DNA of 64,000 nucleotides from Rhaphigaster nebulosa (GCA_948150685.1 OX411306.1:9827574-9891573); one strand, 5' to 3'; positions 48,434 through 60,649 are shown, counted from the stretch's first letter. Notes: generated by a model from the letters alone, not told the origin. Numbers and translations are program-made.

Positions 48434-50668
48434 ACTTCATTGTACGAAGTAAAGGAAGTATTATAACCGCGAACATTTTCTGTTCGTATCTCACATAAAT
48501 CAAAAACAGATGAACGGTTAGCCGTAGAAAGTTAAAATTTTGTATTTGGGATTATTGTAACATCTATTTGTAAACCTCACGTTTTGGTAATTATATGATC
48601 ACCGGAAGTGGTACTTTACTTGAAGGTCATAATAGATTTTCATAAAAAATTATATCAAAATATAAAGCGAGACTTCTAAAATTCCATTTATAAGACTTAT
48701 ATAATAATAAAAATAACATACTTTATTTTGGTTAAAATTGGCAGACAGAAAGTGATACTTTACTTGAAGGTCATATTAGACTTTCATCAAAAATTATATT
48801 AAAATATAATGTAAAACATCTCAAATTTGGTATATATGAGTTTTACACCAATTTTAATAAAACGCTAGATTTCGGCAAAAATTGGCAAACCGGAAGGGAT
48901 ACTTTACTTGAACGTCCTAATAAACTTTCATCAATAATTATACTAAAATACAATACAAAACATTTCAAATTTAGTATACAATAACTTACTTTTATATCAA
49001 TAAATAAATTATACAAGATTTTGGTTAAAATCGGCTTCCCAGAAGCAGTACTTTACATAAACATATAATGTATAATGTAAAACATTTCAAATTTGTTTAT
49101 AAGAATTTTAAATTTACTATAATAAAATCAAAGATTTCGGTAAAAATTGGCAAACCGGAAGGGATACTTTACTTGAATGTCCTAATAAACTTTCATCAAT
49201 AATTATATTAAAATATAATACAAAACATTTCAAATTTAGTATACAAGAACTTACTTTTATATCAATAAATACATTATACTAGATTTTGGTTAAAATGCTT
49301 CCCAGAAGCATTACTTTACATAAACATATAATGTATAATGTAAAACATTTCAAATTTGCTTTATAAGGATTTTAAATTTACTATAATAAAATGATAGATT
49401 TCGGTAAAAATTGGCAAACCGGAAGGAATACTTTACTTGAACGTCATAATAAACTTTCATCAATAATTATATTAAAATATAATGCGAGACTTCTAAAATT
49501 CCATTTATAAGACTTATATAATAATAAAAATAACATACTTTATTTTGGTTAAAATTGGCAAACCGAAAATGGTACTTTACTTGAAGGTCATATTAGACTT
49601 TCATAAAAAAAAATATACTAAAATATAATGTAAAACATCTCAAATTTGATATATAAGAATTTGACATCAATTTTAATAAAATGCTAGATTTCGGCAAAAA
49701 TTAGCAAACCGGAAGGGATACTTTATTTTAACGACATAATAAACTTTCATTAATAATTAAATTACAATATGATAAAAAACATCTCAAATTTAGTATACAA
49801 GACTTTTATATCAATAAATATATTATGCTAGATTTTGGTTAATCTCGGCTTTCCAGAAGCGGTACTTCACATAAACGATTTATATATTGATTTCAATAAC
49901 CTATTAGATTTTCATCTGAATTGGGAAACCGAAAGTGGTACTTTTCTTGAAGGTCATAATAAACTTTCATCAAAAATTATATTAAAATATAATGCGAGAT
50001 TTCTAAAATTCCATTTATAAAACTCATATATTAATAAAAATAACATACTTTATTTTGGTTAAAATTGGCAAACAGAAAGCGATACATTATTTGAAGGTCA
50101 TACTAGACTTTCATCAAAAAATATAATATAAAACATTTCAAATTTGGTATATAAGAATTTTACACCAATTTTAATAAAATGCTAGATTTTAGTAAAAATC
50201 AGCAAACCGGAAGGAATACTTTACTTGAACGTCCTAATAAACTTTCATTAATAATTATATTAAAATATAATACAAAACATTTCAAATTTAGTATACAAGA
50301 CTTTTATATCAATAAATACATTATGCTAGATTTTGGTTAAAATCGGCTTCCCAGAAGCGGAACTTCACATAAACGATTTATATATTGATTTCAATAACCT
50401 ATTAGATTTTCATCTGAATTGGGAAACCGAAAGTGGTACTTTACTTGAAGGTATTAAAATATAATGAAAAACATCTCAAATTTGATATATAAGATTTATA
50501 TATCAATATAAATAATATAATAAATTTTGGTTAAAATTAACCTGTCGGAAGTGGTACTTTACCTGAAAATGTTATTTTTTTGTTTTGGTTTTTTAATATA
50601 CCCCCTTTTTATCGAACCACCGATTTATAGTTGTACAAGGAAGTCAGGTGGCGTAACATCAGATATTT
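48434..50668 (+). mobile_element. R1 copy 19, forward, hugely expanded
   Basis: 5' hairpin ACTTCATTGTACGAAGTAAA with GGAAGT; 3' end GTACAAGGAAGTCAGGTG and CATCAGATATTTT. Between them the usual 2-3 central units have become about 16. The right side continues directly into R3 (GAAAAAGGTTTAAGCGC) and the left flank ends ATCGTTTTT, as the R3 terminus does. So R1 probably inserted in the T-run of an R3 end. It stands immediately upstream of Sik2. Confidence 0.88.
48595..50570 (+). repeat. R1-derived tandem array, ~16 units with higher-order pattern
   Basis: Anchor word (G/A)TACTTTACTTGAA-GTC recurs at about 48608, 48752, 48895, 49044, 49158, 49305, 49423, 49567, 49716, 49857, 49934, 50078, 50209, 50356, 50431 and 50548 (mean spacing ~130 bp). 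Pairs of units repeat as larger blocks: 48895-49157 resembles 49158-49422, and 49857-49990 resembles 50356-50460. Confidence 0.88.
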
Positions 50669-50671
50669 TGA

Positions 50672-50920
50672 AAAAGGTTTAAGCGCTAAAAAGTCGAAAT
50701 TAAGGTTTAAATTTCTTATGGGACGTAAACACAATCTCCATCGATTCCTGCTCACGATATAACGACAAAATAATTGGAAATGTTAAAAAAATCGACTTTT
50801 GACAAAATAAGCATCAAATAATGACGTCACTCAGTCATCACTGGGGCCTTGACCAGTGCTAGAAGCCTTAAAAATATATTGTAATTATAAAAGTTTTGCC
50901 ACCTTAAGAAGTGGTATTTG
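50672..50920 (+). mobile_element. R3 element copy 3, truncated
   Basis: GAAAAAGGTTTAAGCGCTAA at the left, GCTCACGATATAACGAC and CCTTGACCAGTGCTAGAAGC inside. The right terminus is not found. Confidence 0.65.
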
Positions 50921-51445
50921 TTTTTTATTCACAATTATTTTTGAGCTCATGTTTCTTTTTTTTAAATTTAATTTTTCCAGTCGTAATTGGAAATGTTATT
51001 AACTGTGCTCAGAAATATGGCTTTCTCTTGCATAATAATAACAAATATGAAAAATTCGTTTGTTTTTTTCACATTCGATAATTTACAGTTGTCATGACGA
51101 TATGATATTTATAATCATCAGGGGAGTTTAAAATTGAAAACAAAACAATTCCTCTGCTTTCTTAATCATCTTAAATTAATTTTATAGTTACTTCATTTTG
51201 ACTAAAATATTCAAAAGTTCTTATTTTTGTAGTGATGAAGAGACAATAACATTGAAATTAAAATAATTAATGGCGAATGGTTTATTATTAAAACATATGT
51301 GTTTGAATGAGATTAGAATAAATTGGTTGTTAGTTCCTAGAGATACAAATAAATAGGCAGATTAATCCGATACCTTCAGACTTCTAACAAGCATTTATTA
51401 TAAGTTTTACGTTTCGGACTAATTGATCATTATCATAAACTTGTG
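50921..51445. other. Unassigned AT-rich DNA
   Basis: Nothing recognised. Confidence 0.5.
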
Positions 51446-51500
51446 TAGTTATATGAGTGAGATAACAGAAGGTTAACCTGTTATCTCACTCATATAACTA
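51446..51500. repeat. 55-bp hairpin, perfect 23-bp stem
   Basis: TAGTTATATGAGTGAGATAA CAG is exactly inverted at 51478-51500. The 9-base centre AAGGTTAAC is itself nearly symmetrical, so there is practically no loop. No repeats elsewhere in the window. Confidence 0.9.
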
Positions 51501-51888
51501 TATTCAATTTTAATTTTTAATTTTAATATCCTATATGCAGTGGCATAGAAAGGACAGGACGAACGGTTAAAGGAAGCTCCAAAATGCCAAGAAATAATTT
51601 TTTTCCTTCTTTTTTAGATTTCGATAAGAATATTCATTTAATTCAATTTTAGTCAAACATAAGTTTAAATTGGTATTCGTGAAATAATATGTATAATAAG
51701 CAGATAGGGACTTAGGATACCGATACAATCGATTCTCAGTAAAATATCGATACTGTCTTTTCAATAACAAGTAGTTTCGGGTATCGATACGATTGATCGA
51801 TATCTTAATGGTTTCGAATATTTGATTTAAGTGCTTGAATGAGTATTGATACTTCGTCGGTATCGTATTTTCCTAGAAGCAGATTGTG
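51501..51888. other. Unassigned AT-rich DNA with TATCGATA words
   Basis: GGGTATCGATACGATTGATC GATATC at 51779-51804 and similar words from 51717. No gene. Confidence 0.45.
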
Positions 51889-52430
51889 GCAGGAGGCGGC
51901 AGAGCCGAAAATAGGATTTTTGTCGGGGAGAGAGGGAGGAGGTAAGCTCAATTTTGCCGCCCCCTCTTTCATCCTCCCTCCCTCCCCCTTCCTCCCCCCA
52001 TTAAAAGTCAACACTTTTATAACAGTGCTTTAGGTAATATTATTTCGAAATAAATATCATCATCTCAAAGCAGTAACTCGTACTATTGACTGAATTGAGG
52101 CTAAATCTATCAAAAAGAAGAAACAAATATTTTTTACTTAACTTAAAAATCAACATTCACTCGAAATTTACTGTCCTCTAGTTTCTGCCGCTTGGGGCAA
52201 ATTATCTCGATAAATTAGGAAATTTGACATTTGATAACCTACTTCAATTTTCTTAAATTTTGTTAAAACATTTTACTCGAAAATAGAGGCGGAAATACCA
52301 GAGGAAGCAGGCTTAATTTTCCCGCCTCTTCTTTCACCCCTCCCTCTCCTGAATAAAAATCAGCTGTGTTATACAAATTTAAATTCTGCCGCCCGGGGCA
52401 GGTGTCTCCTTCGCCCCTCCCAAGTTCCGA
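51889..52430. repeat. R4 repeat copy 2, partly duplicated
   Basis: 52010-52240 matches 13190-13440. Pyrimidine-rich stretches at 51955-52000 and 52320-52350 and the words CTGCCGC(T/C)(T/C)GGGGCA at 52187 and 52389 repeat within it. The opposed open frames here come from low-complexity CCTCC/GGAGG sequence. Confidence 0.6.
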
Positions 52431-52652
52431 CACTGTTCAAAGAGTTATTAAAATTTAAAACCAAACCAATACTTTTTAATTTAAGAAATTGACATTTTAT
52501 CGATAGAATGTTGTGTTTCATTAGAAAAGAAAATTATTATTGTCAAATGTTAACATTACCAAGACAGTGAAAATTTCAAATCCAAATGAGTTGGGAAAAT
52601 TAAAATATTCATTTTACACTTTGTCCCCTTCCAATATACAGTAATCGTTTTT

Positions 52653-53437
52653 ACTTCCTTGTACGAAGTAAAGGAAATATTGTAATCTATGATTGTATTG
52701 TTCGTACGTACGTTCGTATCTCGCATAACTCAAAAACGGTTAGCTGTAGAACATTGTAATTTCGTATTTAGAATTGTTTTAAAATCTAGTTGTAAACTTC
52801 CCTTTTTAGTCACTGCTTGATCACCGGAAGTGGTACTTTACTTGAAGGTCATTATTGATTTCAATCAAAAATTGTATTAAAATACTATAAAAAAACTTCT
52901 CAAATTTAGTATTTATAATTTATATATTGATTTAAATAACATACTAGATTTTGGTCTAAATTGGAAAACCGGAAGCGGTACTTTACTTGAAGGTCATATT
53001 AGACTTTCATCAAAAAATATAATAAAATATAATATAAAACATCTCAAATTTGATATATAAGAATTTGACATCAATTTTAATAAAATGCTAGATTTCGGCA
53101 AAAATTAGCAAACCGGAAGGGATACTTTACTTGAACGTCATATTAGACTTTCATCAAAAATTATATTAAAATATAATATAAATTATCTAAAATTTGGTAA
53201 TTAGGACTTTTATATCGATATGAATGTATTTACTATATTTTGGTTAAAATTGGTGAGCCAAAAAGGGTACTTTACTTGAAGGTATGGTAATGATAATAAG
53301 CTTAAGCGACGCCGAGTGTTGTTTTTGAGATACTGCGATCTTGGGAAACTAGTAACCAAATTCAGGATCACTTTTTGAGCCAGCGATTTATAGTTTAATA
53401 GGCGTACAAGGAATTCATGTGTTGTCCACATCAGATA
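52653..53437 (+). mobile_element. R1 copy 20, forward, complete, shortened 5' part
   Basis: ACTTCCTTGTACG hairpin intact. Part of the 5' region is deleted (TTGTAATCT joined to CGTACGTACG). Four central units, including one resembling the copy 19 array (ATGCTAGATTTCGGC at 53085). 3' end GTACAAGGAATTCATGTG and CACATCAGATATATTT. Confidence 0.9.
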
Positions 53438-53764
53438 TATTTTTTTGTTATATTATGAAATATTTTTCTGTTTTTTTTTTTTTTTTTTTTTTTATATTAT
53501 CGAAACATTTTTTATGAAATATTAATTTTTTTTTTTTCATTCTATAGTCTTTATTTTTATCCGCGATCTACGTCAATAGACCCGGGAGCCAATTCTTTCT
53601 ACATAATACGACTGAACTAGCTCACACACACATCGCATCATGTAATACTGCTATACTGCTTTCTAATATGAAATAGATATCATGAATAATTAATAATTAT
53701 TTGATTTTATAGTTGTGAATAAAAATAAATTAAATGTAAAAAGTAATAATAATAATTATTTTTG

Positions 53765-53975
53765 CTCCCATCTGCATCTCCGTCTATGTATCGGAATGGT
53801 AATGTTCAGTCATACACTTTTCAGTTGGCCATTGAGGACCATTCCAACCGCTCCGTGCCAAATGGAGCGTGGAACGACTCTGAGTGTGAAATCCTATGCC
53901 GATTTTTTGCAGTGATGTAGAGGGGCTGGAGTGTGGAAAACTGATGGAATTGAACGATGGACCGCACAATTTTTA
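53765..53975. other. Gene-like composition island, unidentified
   Basis: Balanced base composition in an AT-rich setting. Minus-strand frame of 61 codons (53784-53969, ...TLHLARSGWNGPQWPTEK...) and plus-strand frame of 66 codons (53715-53915). Not recognised. No splice sites stand out. Could be an exon, an untranslated region or an element piece. Confidence 0.3.
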
Positions 53976-54186
53976 GGCTGTACTTTAATAACAAAAATAA
54001 AAATGTTTGGTCAGTAAATGCCGTAGAGTTAAAATTTACGATATTCGTTGTATAGGTATAATATATGTTGATATGAATAACTTAAAAGCTTATTTTTTTT
54101 ACTATTAATTAAGCTATAACATATAAATATTATTTGATTGGAATAAACATTTTTACTGGATTTATAATATGCTTAAAATGTCCACT

Positions 54187-54194
<8 letters not shown>

Positions 54195-54256
<62 letters not shown>
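54195..54256. repeat. (TA)n microsatellite
   Basis: About 31 units. Confidence 0.95.
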
Positions 54257-54259
<3 letters not shown>

Positions 54260-54309
54260 TGGCGTGGAAGAGGTTAAGATTTAATGTTCATACTTTTACA
54301 GACCCTGTA

Positions 54310-54920
54310 TGTAAATCTATTGGTAAATAGAACTTTAATATCGATATGAATGAATTTACTATATTTTTGGTTAAAATTGGTGAGCCGAAAAGGGTACTTT
54401 ACTTGAAGGTTATAATAAGCTTAAATCAAAAATTATATTTAAATTAAATACATAAATCATATGTTTTGGTAATAAAGGTTACAAACGCAATTTGGTTTCC
54501 AATCCAATTAAACATTTTTGTTAAAATTGAGTGTAAAATACTGGTTTTCCTCCCCATTTGTGAGATCAACAAGTCTGCAGCATGAGAATGAAATATTAGT
54601 TTAGTGAGTTTTTCCGCTTAAAATGTCGAAACTGTCGATTTCCAATGCTTTATCCAGTGATATTGACAGTTTTATTGTTCTCACGGAACATGAAGAAATA
54701 TCTTGGAAACTAGTTACCTACTGAAGGAAAACGGCATGTAATAACGGAATGAGATCTCCAGTAACAAGAGTATGTGTGTCAATAGATGGATGTCGGGACG
54801 CCGAGTGTCGTTTTTACTGTAATCTACGGAAACTAGTAACCAAATTCAGTATCACTTTTTGAGCCACGGATTTATAATTTAATAGGCGTACAAGGAAGTC
54901 ATGTGTAGTCCACATCAGAT
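54310..54920 (+). mobile_element. R1 copy 21, forward, long form, 5'-truncated
   Basis: Begins inside a central unit (TAAATAGAACTTTAATATCG). The long-form insert at 54555-54780 is nearly identical to that of copy 5, including TGAAGGAAAACGGCATGTAA, so these two are close relatives. 3' end CACATCAGATAAAAAT. Confidence 0.9.
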
Positions 54921-55607
54921 AAAAATTTTATAAACATTTTAAAGCATAATCGACTTAAATGGCAGAATTTTATTTTTTCTTGCACATGTTTGCACGTTTT
55001 GGCATTTTTATTGTACACATTTAACATTTTTTTACTACACGAAATCCAGACTCCACACATAATACTCAATATTGTATTTAATAATACAAATATATTTCTT
55101 CTTTTTTTCAGAATAATACGTCTACTGCATAATATGTAGTTCAGCACAGATATTATGATGTTATGGTATTATGATTAACAGATGTTAAGCGCAGAATTGA
55201 ACTGTATTACGGTAAGATCTCAATAATTCATATCCCGATAACACGTATGGATTCTATTCGTATGGATTCTCTGGTTCTTCGAAAATCTCCGTTTAATCCG
55301 TATAAAAACAATGCAATCCCGTCCTTTCGATAATCGTATTTATTTTTGTCTTTCAAGTAGTGTAAACGTCTTATAATTCGGATTTCCAAATAAAAAATCC
55401 GGTTAACTCTTAATATTTTTAAGAGGAGAGGAGAGTGAGTGAGAGGGGAATTGTTTACAATGAATTTCAGTCGGTTTACTCTTTCATCTATCTTTAAAAA
55501 TAATTGTAAGAAACCTGTAACCAAATTGTTAACCGCCAACAACACGATAGACTATCGGTGACTTTTTTTGTTTCGCGTATTTGCCAGTCATGAGCGAACT
55601 TAATTTG
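54921..55607. other. Unassigned AT-rich DNA
   Basis: No gene recognised. The 105-codon minus frame at 55228-55545 lacks motifs and has a composition expected by chance. Confidence 0.45.
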
Positions 55608-55913
55608 GTAAACCTTTGGAATTGCTACTAATGACCGTTAAGAGGTCTAGATTTTCAGACTAGACTATACTTTCACCCACTGCGCATGCGCAATTTAATC
55701 CTCAAACCGACGGATCCTTCTCAGTTGGAACGCTGGTGTGGGGTTAGGTCAAATTTCCCGCCTTTTTACGAAGGGGTATTGCAATGCTAAGAAGACTCTC
55801 TACCGAGGAAAAAGGTTAATTTGATCCATGACCAACTCATTCGGGTTATGCTATTAACAATTTCGATCCAAGGACCAAGTCAGGAACTGAATGGTAAGCC
55901 AGAGGTGTAGTAT
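55608..55913 (+). mobile_element. F1 element copy 2, truncated
   Basis: Starts GGTAAACCTTTGGAATTGCT and follows copy 1 closely through GAGGTGTAGTA. A 28-bp deletion lies after CAGGAACTG. It stops at 55913 and joins the R1 terminal 39 bp, losing the centre and right arm. Confidence 0.85.
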
Positions 55914-55952
55914 GGCGTACAAGGAAGTCATGTGTTGTCCACATCAGATATT
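55914..55952 (+). mobile_element. R1 copy 22, terminal 39 bp
   Basis: GGCGTACAAGGAAGTCATGT GTTGTCC then ACATCAGATATTT: inverted 13-mer plus terminal hairpin only, fused to truncated F1. Confidence 0.88.
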
Positions 55953-56239
55953 TATGCTAATATAGTGTTACTATTTAATGAATTACGAAATTAGTAGTAA
56001 CCAGTGTATGAAGGACTGTTAGTAGAAAGCTCACCCGTAGGTTGCATATAAGAGTAGTGTATTTTTATTTTCTTTATTATGCCTGGGGCATGCCCCTTTG
56101 TAAATATTAGACTTGTAAATAATAATTGTATCTTTTATTTTTTGTAGAGCGCGTTATTTTGTAGTTTCTATTTTTAGTTTTTGTATATGTAATTATTTTT
56201 TATTTGTGAATTGAATGAATCTGACAGAATCCTAAAAAT

Positions 56240-56625
56240 ATAATCGATTTTACACTTTTTTACAATTTTTTCGAAAATGGTTCCTAACCATTTTGACGAA
56301 ACTTGCCTAAATTATTCTTCGTAAGGGCTTCTAACTTTTCATATATGTAGTATATCGCCGAGGAAATGCAGAGGAAAAAGTTATGATAAAAAGAATATTT
56401 TATTTACGCATAACTTAAAAAGCAAGCATATTATGATAAATTATGTATAAACTTGTATGAAAGGTAATTAAATTATCTAAAAAACAAAAAAAGAATTATC
56501 GAAATCGGACCTAAAATGACAAAGATACAGCGCATCGGACTAACCGGAAGTGGTTATTATATCACAGATTTTGCAATTTTCTCATAAACGGCTCAAACGA
56601 TTTTGATGAAACTTACCTAATGTCT
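56240..56625 (+). mobile_element. R2 internal fragment
   Basis: One full central unit (ATAATCGATTTTACACTTTT to GACAAAGATACAGCGCATCG) and the start of another, then R1 sequence. Confidence 0.75.
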
Positions 56626-56935
56626 GTTGAAACCGTCGATTTCCAATGGTTTATCTTAGCGACAGGTAGTCACGGAACACGAAGAAATCTCTTGGGAACT
56701 TGTTACCTACTGAAAGAAAACGACACATAATAACGGAATGAGACCTCCAGAAACAAGAGCTTGTGTGTGTGTGTGTGTGTGTGTCAATAGATGGACGTCG
56801 CGACGCCGAGTGTCGTTTTTGATACACAGCTATCTTTGGAAACAAGTAGCCAAGTTCAGGATCACTTTTTGAGCCACCGATTTATAGTTTAATAGGTGTA
56901 CAGGGAAGTCATGGGGTGTCCACATCAGATATTTT
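56626..56935 (+). mobile_element. R1 copy 23, forward, long-form 3' part
   Basis: Begins in the long-form insert (TTGAAACCGTCGATTTCCAA) and ends CACATCAGATATTTT. (GT)n at 56763-56783. Confidence 0.88.
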
Positions 56936-56939
56936 ATAA

Positions 56940-57240
56940 CTACAAATAATGAGAGACAGCTAATTATTTCAAATATACAAAATTAAAGATAATTTAAAGG
57001 AAGCCGTTTTGAAAATTCGCATTTAAGCCTTGTCAAACTATTTCAATGAGGAAAAGTCCTATATCAAAGACTATTTAATTATACAATGTATAATGAGTTT
57101 TATCATAATCTTTAGAGCCTTTTTCGAGAAAATTGTAATAATGTTTAATATCGATGTTTATAAACTGGCATTCGCGGTAAGTTAATTTTGGCGAAAACGT
57201 TGTTTAACATACCAAACATAATACCTACCTTAAGGCGAAA
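56940..57240 (-). repeat. Composite repeat with R2 scrap, reverse
   Basis: Resembles 11710-11990: AATTATTTCAAATATACAAA, GCATTTAAGCCTTGTCAAAC, then R2 interior in reverse (TTTAGAGCCTTTTTCGAGAA). Confidence 0.55.
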
Positions 57241-57360
57241 GGGGACGACACTTTGGTGTGTTTCTGAGACACGAGATGGCAGCACTTTCGGGCTGTTTTA
57301 ATTTCTCCCCATTTCTTAGAGAAAAAACAGTCCGATTTTTATTCCAAAATATGCATTTTT

Positions 57361-58984
57361 ACTTTCCCTCACCTATATACGAAGTTTATAGTAACGGGAA
57401 GTATTGCGATCGTGAAAATTTTCGAATTCGAGTTTTCGACGGAAATACACGTTTTAAGTTCCCCTGAGTCCAAATATCGCAAAATGGTCTGTGTGTGTGT
57501 CTGTATGTGTGTGTGGGTGTGTGTATGTGAACAGTCTAGTTCAAAAACGAAAATTTGTACGATACTGAAAGTACGTATTTAAGCTTAGCACATGCATGTG
57601 ATGTTACAGCAACATTTTCGTCAAATTCGACTAACCGGAAGTGCAACTTTATATAGGTAATCGATTTTAAACTTTTTTACAATTTTATCGAAAACGGCTG
57701 TAACGATTTTGATGAAACTTGCTTAAATTATTCTATATAAAGATCTTTAACTTTTATTTTAAGTAGCAAATCACCGAGGAATTGCAGGGAAAAAAGTTAT
57801 GATGAAAATAATATTTTATTTGCGCATAGTTTAAAAAGTATGCATTTTATGGTAAATTATGTATAGAATTGTATGAAAGGTTATTAAATTATCTAAAAAA
57901 CAAAAAAAAGAATTATCGAAATGGGATCTAAAACGACAAAGATACAGCGCATCGGACTAACCGGAAGTGGTTATTATATCATGGATTTTACAATTTTCTC
58001 ATAAACGGCTCAAACGATTTTGATGAAACTTGTCCAATGTTTTCTTCTGAAAACCCTTTAACTTTTCATTTATGCAAAATATCAACGAGAAAATGCAGGG
58101 ACAAATGTAATGATGAAAAGAAGATTTTATTAGCTCTTAACTTAAAAAGCGTGCATTTTATAGTAAATTATGTAAAGTATTGTAAGAAAGATAATTAAAT
58201 TATCTAAAAAACAAAAACGGAATCATCAAAATCGGACCAGTTTTTAGATATAGCGCATCGGACTAACTTTTAACAATTTTCTCGTAAACTTCGTAACCAA
58301 TTTTGATAAAACTTGCTTCATGATAATGTCTTCTCCTTACAACCCTTTAACTTTTCATTTATACAGAATATCAACGAGAAAATGCAGGGAAAAAGTTATA
58401 GCGAAAAGAAAATTTTATCTGTGCATAACTCAAACAGTAATATTTTACAGTAAATTATGTATGAAAACATAAGAAAGATGATTAAATTCTCTAAAATACT
58501 AAAAGAAATTATCGAAATCGGTCCTCAATTAGCAAAGATATAGCTATAAGGACTACAAGACCCTAGATGGATAACCGAGCGCATCCGAAAAGAGAGGAAA
58601 GCGACAGAACCTCGTCCCACCAATCCGCCAATCTATTGTCAACAATACGCTCTGTAATAATCTAATGTAAGAATACAAAAGTAAATATTAACTTAATAAT
58701 TTCTACTTTTATATTATTTAATGGAAACAAAATGTTTTCATGGAAACTAAACAGAAACTTTAAAAATATGTTTTCAGCATGACAAATCTAAAATAGGTAG
58801 TGTATAGAATTGTTGCACTAAAATTATTAAAAATTTTTTTTTTTTTTTCTTATGTGGGAGAAGATATGAAGAAGTGAATCCTGCTGTATTAATGTTTAGG
58901 TAAACTCTCCAAAATTATGTTAAAAAAATAATTATAAGACGGTAAGGGAAAGTTGTGTGATGCGCGCACCGCACCAGATTTTTA
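57361..58984 (+). mobile_element. R2 copy 3, forward, with expanded centre
   Basis: ACTTTCCCTCACCTATATAC to GGTAAGGGAAAGTTGTGTGA and CACCAGATTTT. The central ~300-bp unit (anchor ACGATTTTGATGAAACTTG) recurs at about 57705, 58015 and 58300 in diverging form. The 5' part has (GT)n at 57489-57526. Non-coding. Confidence 0.88.
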
Positions 58985-59045
58985 AATTTATTTCAAATAA
59001 GGAGGTAACTAGAAGTTGTGTGATGCGCGCACCAGATTTTTTTTG
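58985..59045 (+). mobile_element. R2 terminal fragment
   Basis: TTTATTTCAAATAAGGAGGT then GAAGTTGTGTGATGCGCGCA CCAGATTTTT. This simpler terminus (hairpin directly followed by CAGATTTTT) matches the R1 end plan best. Confidence 0.75.
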
Positions 59046-59394
59046 TAATAATGCACAGGTGCTGGCTTGCTAAAATTAGTAATACAAGCTACTAAAGGAT
59101 TCCAGCCTTAGAACTCCAGACTAACTTTAGCGTAAAAGATATATAAGTCAATGCCATGGCCAGAGTGGTTTAGAAATTATTGATGTTTTCTTATAACGGA
59201 AAATCGATGGTTTCTCGGTAAAGAACGCAAAGAGAAAGTTAAAGTTAATAGCTGAGCAATTATAATCCATATTTAAAATGTTTTGTTATTCAAACTATTT
59301 ATAAGTCTACTCATAATTCAAGGGGTACGGTTAATTGAAGAGTAACTATTCACAGTTAGCCAAAATACCAAAGACCTATATCATCCCGTAACAA
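59046..59394. other. Unassigned DNA
   Basis: Nothing recognised. Confidence 0.5.
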
Positions 59395-59947
59395 GAATGG
59401 GTGCATAATTAAAAAAATAAGCATTTTATCGTAAATCATGTATGAAATCATATTAAAGATGCTTAAACTCTCTAAAATACAAAAAGGAATGGTCAAAATC
59501 GGACCGGAATTAGCATAAATACAGAGTATTTTATGAGGACCTCAGATAACCGAGATAACCGAGCGCATCAGAAAGGAGACGGATGCGACCGAACCTCCTC
59601 CCACCAATCCGCCAATCTGCTATGAAGAATACACTCTTTAGTAATGTAATGTAAGAATAAAAAAAACAGAAAATAAGTTTATAATTTGAACTTATATATT
59701 ATTTAATGGAAACAAAATGTTTCTATTGAAAGTAAACCGAAACATTTAAAATATATTTTCAACTTGACAAACTTAAAATATATAATAGGCAGTGTGCAGA
59801 ATTGTGTGGGAGATGTGAAGAAGCGAATGCTGCTGATTTTATTTTAAGTATTGTTTATGTGAACTCTTAAAAATTATATTAAAAAAAATAATTATTATAG
59901 GACGGTAAGGGAAAGTTGTGTGATGCGCGCACCGCACCAGATGTTTT
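59395..59947 (+). mobile_element. R2 copy 4, forward, 5'-truncated
   Basis: Starts in the centre (AAGCATTTTATCGTAAATCA), includes CCTCCTCCCACCAATCCGCC, and ends GGTAAGGGAAAGTTGTGTGA ... CACCAGATG. Confidence 0.85.
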
Positions 59948-60649
59948 TAGAGATCCAAATGTCTTTCCTGTAGGGAAACATAGCTTGTACGTATTCACAA
60001 GATTTATGGAATCTAATGGAAATTATTTTGACTAAATATATATTGTTAAAGTAAAGATACGGTATATTTTTCATAGATATCAAAAACCTGCATTATTTTT
60101 GCATGAACCCAATATATAACACGAATTGATAGATATAAAAAATACTTAGCAGAATAAATCATTTGAATGAATGAAAATAATTTTTATTCAGAGACATGTT
60201 CCTCTAGAATGACATACTAGCGTACATTATTACTTATAACTTGATTATAGAGAAATGTTTGGTATTAAGTACGTCAGAGTTAAAGTCGCTGAGTTAAATT
60301 TGTTGTTTAAGACTTTGTAAGCTTAGAATCGAGTAATTTTAGTTTATCTTTAATTTTTGAGCATAAACTCAGCGGGTCAGGATACTTCTGTTGTACATTC
60401 CCTGCTCCAGGGTCAGGGGAATCCAAAGTTTTTTTTTCAATGCACCCAAGGGAACGGACACCGAACATAATTTATCAGGAGTGTCTCCGGTAAAATCACA
60501 CTTAAAACCTTTTGCACACGGCGTTTTAAACTTATTTATTTATTTATAAGTACTTAGAATTAAAAAAAAAAAATTAAAAAACGAGGAATGATCTTATAAA
60601 TTATAAAAGCCCTCCTTGCGTTTCTCGGGTAACGCTATATTATGGATGC
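59948..60649. other. Unassigned DNA
   Basis: AT-rich, with a more balanced stretch 60355-60530. No gene identified. Confidence 0.45.

Noticed and set aside
48595..50570. CRISPR-like array
   Set aside because: Units are 80-150 bp, diverged and contiguous without spacers, in a eukaryotic context.
55228..55545. 105-codon minus-strand frame
   Set aside because: No motif, no relatives in the window, composition typical of chance in AT-rich DNA.
60355..60530. 28S rRNA-like words (ACTCAGCGGGTC)
   Set aside because: Only about 12 bases match the start of 28S in reverse; the neighbouring sequence does not continue the match.
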